Assembly: GCF_001956585.1 (NCBI RefSeq)
Contig: NZ_MSRR01000018.1
Location: 62,001-126,000 of the forward strand
Direction of reading: 5' to 3'
Length of the DNA stretch: 64,000 bases
Source: Actinomyces naeslundii
Lineage (GTDB): Bacteria; Actinomycetota; Actinomycetes; Actinomycetales; Actinomycetaceae
In this document: piece by piece, positions 53,149 through 60,584 of the stretch
Layout: each line of letters opens with the position of its first letter
Numbering within the stretch: position 1 is the first letter of the stretch
Made by a program: the position numbers and the translations under genes
Notes under the pieces: model-generated
The model's database searches: none
What the model was told of the DNA's origin: nothing
What the model saw: only the letters and a program-made list of their open reading frames with translations

Positions 53149-54855
53149 TCAGCTCCGCTTGACTAGGGGGAAGGTGATGGTCTCGCGGATGCCCTGGCCG
53201 GTGAGCACCATGAGGAGGCGGTCGATGCCCATGCCCATGCCGCCCGATGGCGGGAAGCCCTGCTCCATGGCCACGAGGAAGTCCTCGTCCAGCACCATGG
53301 CCTCGGGGTCGCCCTTGGCGGCCGCGAGCGCCTGGGCCTCGAAGCGCTCGCGCTGGACCACGGGGTCGGCGAGCTCGGAGTAGGCGGTGGCGGTCTCGAA
53401 GCCGCGCACGTAGAGGTCCCACTTCTCGGTCAGGCCCGGCTTGCTGCGGTGGTAGCGGGTCAGCGGCGAGGTGTCCTCGGGGAAGTCGTAGACGAAGGTG
53501 GGCGCCCACAGCTTGTTGCCGACGAGCTCTTCGAAGATGTCCTCGACGACCTTGCCGGCCACGGCGTAGTCGTCGATCTCCAGGCCGATCCTCTCGGCGT
53601 GGGCGACGAGCTGCTCGCGCGGGGTCTCCACCGTGATCTCCTCGCCGAGGGCCTCGGAGACGGAGGTGTAGAGGTCGATCTTGTCCCACTCGCCCGACAG
53701 GTCGTACTCGGTGCCGTCGGCCAGCGTGACGACCTCCCCGCCCTCGGGCAGGTCGAAGGCGTCGCGGGCCGCCTGCTGGACGAGGTTGCGGGTCAGCTCG
53801 GCCATGCCGTCGTAGTCGGAGTAGGCCTCGTAGGCCTCCAGGGCCGTGAACTCCGGGGAGTGGGAGGAGTCGGCGCCCTCGTTGCGGAAGTTGCGGTTGA
53901 TCTCGAAGACGCGGTCGACGCCGCCGACCACGGCGCGCTTGAGGTAGATCTCCGTGGCGATGCGCAGGTAGAGATCCATGTCGAAGGCGTTCATGTGGGT
54001 GATGAACGGGCGCGCGGCCGCCCCGCCGTGGATGACCTGCAGCATGGGGGTCTCCAGCTCCAGGTAGTCGCGGCGGAAGAAGTTCTCGCGGATGGAGCGC
54101 ACGACGGCGGCGCGGGTGCGCACCATGTCCCGGGCGGCGGGCCGGGTGAGCAGGTCGAGCTCACGACGGCGCACGCGCTGCTCCTCCGAGAGCGTCACCG
54201 CCTCGCCGGCCTCGTTGGTCCAGGTCTTGGGCAGGGGACGCAGCGCCTTGGAGGCGATCCGCCAGGCGGGGACCTCGACGTCGTCGTCCCCGGCGGAGGC
54301 GACCTCGGCGCCCTCGCGCAGGACGGGCTCGGCCATGACGGACAGCTCTCCGCGACGCGAGGAGATGACGCGGCCGTGGACGAAGAGGTGGTCGCCCAGG
54401 TCGACGTCGGCCTTGAAGGCCGCGAGCGCGGTGTGCCCCTCGGCGGGCAGGGCCTTGGCCGAGAGCATGGCCTGCAGGGTGGCGCCGGCCCCGTCCTGGA
54501 GGGTGACGAAGCACAGGCGACCGGTGTTGCGCAGGAAGACGACGCGCCCGGCGACGCCGACGACGTCGTCGGTCTCGTCACCGGCCTCGAGGTGGGAGTA
54601 GCCCTCGCGCACGGCGGCGATGGTGGTGGTGACGGGTACGGAGACCGGGTAGGGGTCCCAGCCCTCGCCGCGCAGGCGCTCGCGCTTGCCGGCGCGGACC
54701 TCGAACTGCTCGCCCGGGCCCGGGTCGGCCTTGGGCTGCTTGGGCTGGTCCGCCAAGCCGTCCGAGGGGTTCGGGGTCTTGGCCGACTTCTGCGACTGGG
54801 TGCCGGCGGCGTCGGTGGCGGTCGGGTCGGGGCTGGGGGTGCTCTCGTCTGTCAC
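53149..54855 (-). CDS. lysS: Lysyl-tRNA synthetase, class II
   Basis: LysRS charges tRNA-Lys. The protein has 568 residues from GTG 54855, which lacks a clear ribosome site. The first 65 residues are Pro/Asp/Lys-rich and disordered. The OB-fold anticodon domain follows ([20 protein letters not shown]), then the class II core with motif 1 near [13 protein letters not shown], motif 2 [20 protein letters not shown] and motif 3 [16 protein letters not shown]. Motif 2 has SHSPEFT where many enzymes show HNPEFT. The N-terminal tail suggests a shorter true start is possible. It is the first of a minus-strand set with panD and panC upstream. Confidence 0.93.
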   Translation of the reverse strand: MTDESTPSPDPTATDAAGTQSQKSAKTPNPSDGLADQPKQPKADPGPGEQFEVRAGKRERLRGEGWDPYPVSVPVTTTIAAVREGYSHLEAGDETDDVVGVAGRVVFLRNTGRLCFVTLQDGAGATLQAMLSAKALPAEGHTALAAFKADVDLGDHLFVHGRVISSRRGELSVMAEPVLREGAEVASAGDDDVEVPAWRIASKALRPLPKTWTNEAGEAVTLSEEQRVRRRELDLLTRPAARDMVRTRAAVVRSIRENFFRRDYLELETPMLQVIHGGAAARPFITHMNAFDMDLYLRIATEIYLKRAVVGGVDRVFEINRNFRNEGADSSHSPEFTALEAYEAYSDYDGMAELTRNLVQQAARDAFDLPEGGEVVTLADGTEYDLSGEWDKIDLYTSVSEALGEEITVETPREQLVAHAERIGLEIDDYAVAGKVVEDIFEELVGNKLWAPTFVYDFPEDTSPLTRYHRSKPGLTEKWDLYVRGFETATAYSELADPVVQRERFEAQALAAAKGDPEAMVLDEDFLVAMEQGFPPSGGMGMGIDRLLMVLTGQGIRETITFPLVKRS

Positions 54856-54960
54856 GTGAAGGAGTCTAACGGCGCCCGCCAGCCCCGGCCGCTCCCTGGG
54901 GCCCGAGGACGCCCGAACCACATCCGATCCTGGTCACACCGGGTGGCCGGCGGGGCGGGG

Positions 54961-55416
54961 TCAGGCTCGGGCCTCGGCCAGGGGGATGCCGGAGGGGCGC
55001 AACCCCTGGAGGCGGGCGAGGTCGGAGTCGGCCGGGACCTGACCGGGGTCGGTGCCCCGCTCGACGATCCGGTTGGCCGCGTCGACGAAGACGACATGGG
55101 GCAGGTAGGTGCGGGCCTCGGCGTCGGACATCTGGGAGTAGGCGATGAGGATGATGACATCGCCGGGGCTGACCAGGTGGGCGGCGGCACCGTTGACGCA
55201 GATCTCTCCGGCGCCGCGCTCGCCGGGGATGACGTAGGTGGACAGGCGGTTGCCGTTGGTGCAGTTGCAGATGTCGACACGTTCGCCGGGCAGCAGGTCG
55301 GCCGCCTCGAGCAGGTCGACGTCCACCGTGATCGAGCCGACGTAGTCGAGGTCGGCCTGGGTCACGGTGGCACGGTGGATCTTGGACGTCATCATCGTCC
55401 GTGTACGGGCGCTCAT
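54961..55416 (-). CDS. panD: Aspartate 1-decarboxylase proenzyme
   Basis: PanD makes beta-alanine for pantothenate. It is a pyruvoyl enzyme that cleaves itself between Gly27 and Ser28 in DYVGSITVD. The 151-residue protein starts at ATG 55416 because [18 protein letters not shown] preserves the family's RTM(L)xxK opening, which a start at 55395 would lose. The central [20 protein letters not shown] and [10 protein letters not shown] also match. The C terminus is about 15 residues longer than in Escherichia coli. It lies beside panC as in other actinobacteria. Confidence 0.93.
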   Translation of the reverse strand: MSARTRTMMTSKIHRATVTQADLDYVGSITVDVDLLEAADLLPGERVDICNCTNGNRLSTYVIPGERGAGEICVNGAAAHLVSPGDVIILIAYSQMSDAEARTYLPHVVFVDAANRIVERGTDPGQVPADSDLARLQGLRPSGIPLAEARA

Positions 55417-55516
55417 CGCGGCTCAGCGTAGACGGCGGTGGGCCCGGCGCACTGTACGGTGCGGCACAGGGTGAGCGACCCGACAGGTACGCGGGCTGCG
55501 GGGCACGCCGGGGTGC

Positions 55517-56548
55517 CTACGGGTGCAGGTCGATGAGGGTGTTGTCGATGAGGCGGGTGGTTCCCACGCGGGCGGCGACGGCGAGCAGGCCCACGGCGGG
55601 CAGCCCCTCCCCCGTGTCCTCGCGCACCGGCGCTCGGCGTGGCAGGCCGAGGCCGGCGTCGGTCAGGTCCTCGAAACCGGCGGGGTCGACGAGGGCCACG
55701 TAGTCGATCTCGACGCCGTCGGCCGCCTCCAGGGACGCCAGGGCGGCCCGGCGGATCGCGGCCGGGTCGAGGCGGGTGCCGGAGCCGGCCGCCTGCGCCG
55801 CAACGTCCTGACCTGCCTGGAGGGCCCGGGAGAGGGCCAGGGCCTGGCGGCGCTGCTCAGGGCTGAGGTAGGCGTTGCGTGAGCTCATGGCCAGGCCGTC
55901 GCTCTCGCGGCGGATGTCGACCGGCACGATCTCCACCGGGACGGCGAGGTCGCGCACCATGGCCTCGATGATCGCGAGCTGCTGGGCGTCCTTGCGGCCG
56001 AACAGCGCCCAGCGCGGCGCGGTCAGGTGCATGAGGGTGAGCACCACCTGGCACACACCGGCGAAGTGGGTGGGACGGGTGCGGCCCTCCAGGACGGTGG
56101 CGATGGGGCCCGGGTCGATGCGAACGGCCGGCTGCCCGGCCGGGTAGATGACCTCCGGGGTGGGGGCGAAGACGACGAGCCGTCCCACACCCAGGGCGCC
56201 GTCAACGCCGGTGAGGGTCTGTGTCAGTCCGGCCAGATCCCCCTCGAGGTCGCGCGGGTAGGAGTCGAGGTCCTCGGTGGGGGCGAACTGGAGGGGGTTG
56301 ACGAAGATGGTCACCACGACGGTACCGGCCGGCCCGACGCGCCGGGCGGCCTCACGCACGAGATCGAAGTGGCCCTCGTGGAGGGCACCCATGGTCATGA
56401 CGACCGCGCGGGGGTCCGGGGCGTCGGCCAGGGCGGCGGCGAGCTCGTCGCGGCTGCGGGCCAGGACGGTTGCGGCGCCGGCGTCGCCGGGAGCGGCAAG
56501 ACGTGAACGGGGGGCGGGAACAGGCGTCGGTGCGGGTTCAGTGCTCAC
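55517..56548 (-). CDS. panC: Pantothenate synthetase
   Basis: PanC joins pantoate and beta-alanine with ATP. The 343-residue protein is taken from GTG 56548, with an extension of about 35 residues before the domain. It has the nucleotidyltransferase HxGH motif in TMGALHEGHFDLV, FVNPLQFAPTEDLDSYPRDL, FGRKDAQQLAIIEAM and SSRNAYLSPEQR. In actinobacteria a DUF2520 gene often precedes panC on the same strand; here that gene is divergent. panB is not in the window. Confidence 0.92.
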   Translation of the reverse strand: MSTEPAPTPVPAPRSRLAAPGDAGAATVLARSRDELAAALADAPDPRAVVMTMGALHEGHFDLVREAARRVGPAGTVVVTIFVNPLQFAPTEDLDSYPRDLEGDLAGLTQTLTGVDGALGVGRLVVFAPTPEVIYPAGQPAVRIDPGPIATVLEGRTRPTHFAGVCQVVLTLMHLTAPRWALFGRKDAQQLAIIEAMVRDLAVPVEIVPVDIRRESDGLAMSSRNAYLSPEQRRQALALSRALQAGQDVAAQAAGSGTRLDPAAIRRAALASLEAADGVEIDYVALVDPAGFEDLTDAGLGLPRRAPVREDTGEGLPAVGLLAVAARVGTTRLIDNTLIDLHP

Positions 56549-56619
56549 GAGCCCCACGCTAGTCGCCCCACTGGGCCGTGCCGAATCCGCCGACCGCAAG
56601 CTGGCATAGCACGGTGAAA

Positions 56620-56753
56620 GTGTCCACGGTGGCGACTTTTCCGAACCGAATCCGAGAACCGAAGCCATCTCGATTCACGTCTTCGCAGGTCACAGGGGTC
56701 GACTTGAGCGAGAGTCTGCCGGCGGCCGGTCGAAAAGTCGCCACAACGGACAG
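56620..56753. repeat. Inverted-repeat element E2 upstream of panC and the DUF2520 gene
   Basis: Perfect 13-base arms GTGGCGACTTTTC (56629-56641) and GAAAAGTCGCCAC (56732-56744) are extended by GTGTCC (56620) and GGACAG (to 56753). The span is 134 bases. The ends resemble E1 at 49558-49679, and CCGAAGCCATC at 56659-56669 resembles that element's inner CCGAGGCCATC. No gene is present. It occupies most of the divergent region between panC and the DUF2520 gene. Confidence 0.6.
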
Positions 56754-56835
56754 AATCGCTTCATGCAGGTCGCTTCGGTCCATCCGATGACGGCGGGCGC
56801 GCCGCCGGGAGCGGCGGGCATGAGAGCATCGGGGC

Positions 56836-57804
56836 ATGAGCGAGGTTGGCGGTATGGGTCTCGGCACGAGTCCGAGTGAGCACAGTGGCGCCGGTGCGGC
56901 GCGGCCCGGCCGGCTGGGCGTCGGCATCATCTCCGCCGGACGCGTCGGTGCGGTCCTGGGCTGCGCGCTGCGGGCGGTGGAGCATCAGGTGGTCGGCGTC
57001 CACGCCGTCTCCGAGGACTCGCGCGAGCGCGCCGAGATGCTGCTGCCGGGCGTGCCGGTCCTGACGGTTGAGGAGATCGTCGAGCGCGCCGAGATGGTGC
57101 TGCTGGCCGTACCGGACGATGCGCTCGAGCCACTCGTCCAGGGGTTGGCTGACCTGGGCCGCTGGCAGTCGGGGCAGCTGGTGGCCCACACCTCGGGCCG
57201 CTACGGCGCCGCCGTGCTGGCGCCCGCCCGACGCTGCGGGGCGATCCCGCTGGCCATCCACCCGGCGATGACCTTCTCCGGGTTCTCCACGGATGTGGCC
57301 CGGCTCGTCGGCTGTCCCATGGCCGTGACCGCCCCGCCGGCGGTGCTGCCCATCGCACAGGCGCTCGTCGTCGAGCTCGGCGGGGAGCCCTTCGTCCTGG
57401 AGGAGTCGGCGCGCCCGGCCTACCACGCGGCCCTCGCCCACGGCGCCAACCACCTGCTCACGGTGGTCACGCAAGCCGTCCGGGTGCTGGCGGCCGTTGG
57501 GGTCGAGGACGGGGCGGCGACGCTCGGCCCCCTGCTCACGGCGGCCCTCGACCGGGCCCTGCACGAGGGCGAGGCGGGCCTGACCGGCCCGGTCTCCCGG
57601 GGCGACGCCGGAACGGTGGCCGCCCACCTGGAGGCACTCGGCTCTCTGCGCGACGGCGAGGGGCAGAGCCTCGACGACGTCGTCGCCTCCTACCGCCGGC
57701 TGGCCGCCGCCACCACCGACCGCTGCGAGGCCACCGGTCGGCTTACCGCCGAGCAGGCCCGGCGCCTGCGCGAGATCCTGGCCCCGGAGCAGCTCGAGGG
57801 CTGA
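56836..57804 (+). CDS. DUF2520 Rossmann-fold protein
   Basis: The 322-residue protein has a Rossmann domain (LGVGIISAGRVGAVLGCALR) and the block LAIHPAMTFSGFSTD near residue 140, followed by a helical C-terminal domain with AAYHAALAHGANHLLTVVTQ-like packing (ARPAYHAALAHGANHLL). This is the DUF2520 family, distantly like ketopantoate reductases and often placed before panC in actinobacteria. A role in pantothenate synthesis as a ketopantoate reductase is plausible because no panE is seen, but it is unproven. The first 30 residues are Gly/Ser-rich. Confidence 0.75.
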   Translation: MSEVGGMGLGTSPSEHSGAGAARPGRLGVGIISAGRVGAVLGCALRAVEHQVVGVHAVSEDSRERAEMLLPGVPVLTVEEIVERAEMVLLAVPDDALEPLVQGLADLGRWQSGQLVAHTSGRYGAAVLAPARRCGAIPLAIHPAMTFSGFSTDVARLVGCPMAVTAPPAVLPIAQALVVELGGEPFVLEESARPAYHAALAHGANHLLTVVTQAVRVLAAVGVEDGAATLGPLLTAALDRALHEGEAGLTGPVSRGDAGTVAAHLEALGSLRDGEGQSLDDVVASYRRLAAATTDRCEATGRLTAEQARRLREILAPEQLEG

Positions 57805-57805
57805 C

Positions 57806-59578
57806 CTAGGAGGGCTCAGCGGCCTGCGTGCCGGCGACGGCTCGCGCGAGCCACCGGTCGAGCTGCTCGGCGCTGGAGCGGCGCAGCGCCCGCTCGCTGA
57901 TCCGCGCCGCGAGCGCCTTGGCGTCGGCGGCATCGAGGTTGGTGATCGAGGTGGGGACCTCCTGGGCGACCATGTCGAGCCGGAGGGAGGCCAGGGACCG
58001 CCTGCGCGCCAGCGGTCCCTGGCGGAGGCGCAGGGACTGGATGCGTTCGTAGGGGAAGACGGCGACTCGCCGCCGCCAGCGGCCGTGGCGGATGATGACG
58101 CAGGTATCGGTGAGGGCGATGGCCGCGCGCCGCCAGGTCAGAGGACGGAAGATCCGCCCGCGGCGGCTGAGGCGCACGAAGCCGCGCTCGGCCGAGCCCG
58201 CCGGGGCCTGCGGGTCACCGACGCCATCGTCGTCCCGGCCGGTGAGGGCCTGGGCGAGCAGGGTGTCCGGGTCGGGCACGCCCAGGTCGGGGACCACGAG
58301 CCACAGTGCGCGCAGGGCGGTGTCTCGAATCCCCACGGGCAGGAGCAGGTTGCCGAACTGTCGGCTCTGGCCGTCCTGGGACCGGTCCTCGCGACCGGCC
58401 ACGGTGACGTTCACCTTCCACCAGTCCTTGCCGCGCCACAGGATCGGCCCGGTGAGACCGACACCGTGGACCCGCCCGGGCGGCAGCGTCCGAGAGGTCT
58501 CGGCGGTGAGCCCGTAGCGCATCCGGATGCCGCTGGGAGTGGCAGCGGCCTGGAAGTTCCAGGCGCTGTTGAACTGGGTCCACACGATGGTCGCCACCGC
58601 GATGACGATCGTGACATAGGAGGAGGTTATCGTCAGTGCTTCGCCGCCGGTCATGGAGTCCGTGATGATGCTGAGGACCCCTACGGCAAGCGTGCCGACG
58701 AGCGTCAGCGCAAGCACATAGACCGAGGAGCTGCGCAGCAGGGACCCGAGGAGGGTGGCACCGTCGACGCTGTAGAGCGGTTGCTCCTGGTAGTGGGAGG
58801 CCCGCAGCTGCGTCGAGCGCCGCATGGGGACGGGGGTGCTCCCCGGGTCCGCGGTCTCCCCCGGGTCGACGCACGCGGGCCTGGCGGTGGGAGCGGCATC
58901 GTCAATACTGCCGGTGTCGCAGCCCGCTCCGCTCGCCCCGACGGCGCTGTCCTCCGGAGCGGGTCCGGGCGCGTCGATCTGTCCGGCGGCCAGGTCGAGG
59001 ATGCGGTCGCGCAGGGCCTGCAGCTCGCGGGTGGTGAGGAACCCGATGACGACCCGCGAGTCCCGGCCGCCGGCGACCTCGACGGTCAGCTGCCCCAGAC
59101 CGAGGATGCGCCCGAGCAGGGGATGGACGACGTCGACGGACTGGATGCGCGGCAGACGGGCCGTACGCAGCTTGCGGCTGAGGATGCCCGAGCGCAGGTA
59201 GACGCCGTCGGCGTCCACGGCGTAGGCGCGCCGCCACCAGCTGAGCAGACCGAGCCCCGCCCACGCGACGATGAGCGCGACGAGGCCGAGCAGGTAGTAG
59301 CCGATCTGGTCCCCCAGGGAGAAGCCGTGCTCGCGGATGAAGCGATAGGCGCGTACGACGTCGTCGAGGTTCTGGACCGTGACGAAGGCGAGGACGCCGG
59401 TGGCGATCTTCCAGCCCTCCAGGAGCGGCGTGATGACAGTGACCCGGTGCCAGGTGACGTTCTCGGGCAGGGGCAGGTCCCGGGAGGCCGGCGCCTCGCC
59501 CTCCCGCTTGGAGTCCTCATCGGCCTGCCGGGCGGCCTCCAGACGGCTTCCCCAGCTCGAGCCCCGCTCGGGGCTCAC
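57806..59578 (-). CDS. PH-domain membrane protein (YdbT-like, DUF304)
   Basis: This protein of 590 residues carries bPH2/DUF304 domains typical of the YdbT family. Repeated pairs of hydrophobic helices are each followed by a PH-like segment (GVYLRSGILSRKLRTARLP, then RIQSVDVVHPLLGRILG, and later VFPYERIQSLRLRQGPLARR). A charged Ala/Asp/Pro-rich segment of about 60 residues separates the first and second units. Its ATG overlaps the stop of the YdbS-like gene by four bases, a pairing seen in Bacillus ydbST. Those Bacillus genes are linked to resistance to bacteriocins such as sublancin and amylocyclicin. Its role here is unknown. Confidence 0.82.
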   Translation of the reverse strand: MSPERGSSWGSRLEAARQADEDSKREGEAPASRDLPLPENVTWHRVTVITPLLEGWKIATGVLAFVTVQNLDDVVRAYRFIREHGFSLGDQIGYYLLGLVALIVAWAGLGLLSWWRRAYAVDADGVYLRSGILSRKLRTARLPRIQSVDVVHPLLGRILGLGQLTVEVAGGRDSRVVIGFLTTRELQALRDRILDLAAGQIDAPGPAPEDSAVGASGAGCDTGSIDDAAPTARPACVDPGETADPGSTPVPMRRSTQLRASHYQEQPLYSVDGATLLGSLLRSSSVYVLALTLVGTLAVGVLSIITDSMTGGEALTITSSYVTIVIAVATIVWTQFNSAWNFQAAATPSGIRMRYGLTAETSRTLPPGRVHGVGLTGPILWRGKDWWKVNVTVAGREDRSQDGQSRQFGNLLLPVGIRDTALRALWLVVPDLGVPDPDTLLAQALTGRDDDGVGDPQAPAGSAERGFVRLSRRGRIFRPLTWRRAAIALTDTCVIIRHGRWRRRVAVFPYERIQSLRLRQGPLARRRSLASLRLDMVAQEVPTSITNLDAADAKALAARISERALRRSSAEQLDRWLARAVAGTQAAEPS

Positions 59579-60087
59579 AGCCCGGCCATCCTCTCCTCGC
59601 CACGCTGGGACAGGACCCGGCGCAGGTTCTCCGCCTCAGCCACCGGCAGACCGTTGATCGTGGCGTCGGTACTGGCCGAGGCCGTGTGGAGCCTGACCTC
59701 GGCGATGCCCAGCCAGCGGGCGAGCGGCCCCTGGGAGGTGTCCACGAACTGCATGCGTCCGTACGGGGTGACGGTGATGGAGCGGAACATGACGCCGTGG
59801 CGCCACAGAAGGTGGTTGTCCGCCAGGGCGTAACCCATGGCCCGCACCTGGCGCGGAATGAGCCAGAGCTGCCAGACGAGCAGCGCCGCGAAAATCCCCG
59901 CCGGGATGAAGAACGCGGAGGAGACGAGCACCCCGGGGACGGCGAAACCGATGACGAGGACGGCACTGACGATGCCCGCCCCCAGGAGACGAGCGGTGAT
60001 GAGCCTGGACGAGACCGGGTGGAAGACGACGCCGTCGGGGGCGAAGGGGTCGGTGCCGGCAGCGGGCGCAGAGGCGGATGCGGTCAC
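59575..60087 (-). CDS. PH-domain membrane protein (YdbS-like)
   Basis: This is a small bPH2 protein of 170 residues with two N-terminal helices (IVSAVLVIGFAVPGVLVS, AFFIPAGIFAALLVWQLW) and one PH-like domain (RHGVMFRSITVTPYGRMQFV, then GPLARWLGIAEVRLHTASA). It overlaps both neighbours by four bases, making a tightly coupled run with YdbT-like and DUF3180 genes downstream and upstream. The two PH proteins probably act together in the membrane. Confidence 0.83.
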   Translation of the reverse strand: MTASASAPAAGTDPFAPDGVVFHPVSSRLITARLLGAGIVSAVLVIGFAVPGVLVSSAFFIPAGIFAALLVWQLWLIPRQVRAMGYALADNHLLWRHGVMFRSITVTPYGRMQFVDTSQGPLARWLGIAEVRLHTASASTDATINGLPVAEAENLRRVLSQRGEERMAGL

Positions 60088-60584
60088 GCGGGCGCCCCCG
60101 GTCCTTCGGGGGCTCGCCCGGAAGCGCTGGACGAGCCATCGTCGTCACCGTCACCGGAGATGGAACACCACTGCTCGACGACGAAGCCGACGACGCACCA
60201 CACCAGGCATGCCGCCATGCAGCCGATCGAGGTCCACGCCAGGTGGGTCATGTCCGGCGAGCGAGGCGTCACCAGGGCCAGGATGAGCCCTCCGGCGTAG
60301 ACGCCGCCCAGGACCGCGCCCACGATGGCCGAGGCCTGGGCGGCAGCCGCAGTGGTGGCGGCACCGGTGAGGGTGATCCAGGTGCGCTCGCGGGCCCGCA
60401 ACCGCCGCACCGCCAGGCCGCATACGAGGACGATGCCGGAGATGACCAGCGCGGTCACCGCCCCCCAGGGGGTGAGGACCGGGATCCAGCCGAGGTGGCG
60501 CAGAAGGAGGTCTCCGGCCACCCAGGAGGCGACCGCCGCGGCGGTGAACCAGGCGACGGCGCTGGTCCAGCGGGTGCGCCGCAT
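60084..60584 (-). CDS. DUF3180 membrane protein
   Basis: The 166-residue protein is taken from ATG 60584 (MRRTRWTSAVAWF), which shares its A with the TGA of the folBK gene (TGATG). Four hydrophobic segments are visible, with the DUF3180 pattern VLTPWGAVTALVISGIVLVC and AQASAIVGAVLGGVYAGGLI. DUF3180 genes follow folK in many actinobacteria, as here, but no function is established. The C terminus is a short acidic Gly/Ser tail. Confidence 0.83.
   Translation of the reverse strand: MRRTRWTSAVAWFTAAAVASWVAGDLLLRHLGWIPVLTPWGAVTALVISGIVLVCGLAVRRLRARERTWITLTGAATTAAAAQASAIVGAVLGGVYAGGLILALVTPRSPDMTHLAWTSIGCMAACLVWCVVGFVVEQWCSISGDGDDDGSSSASGRAPEGPGAPA

Noticed and set aside
53449-55431. Plus-strand frame of 660 codons opposite lysS and panD
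   Set aside because: Both opposite genes are complete with catalytic motifs. The frame has Val/Gly/Asp-rich shadow composition.
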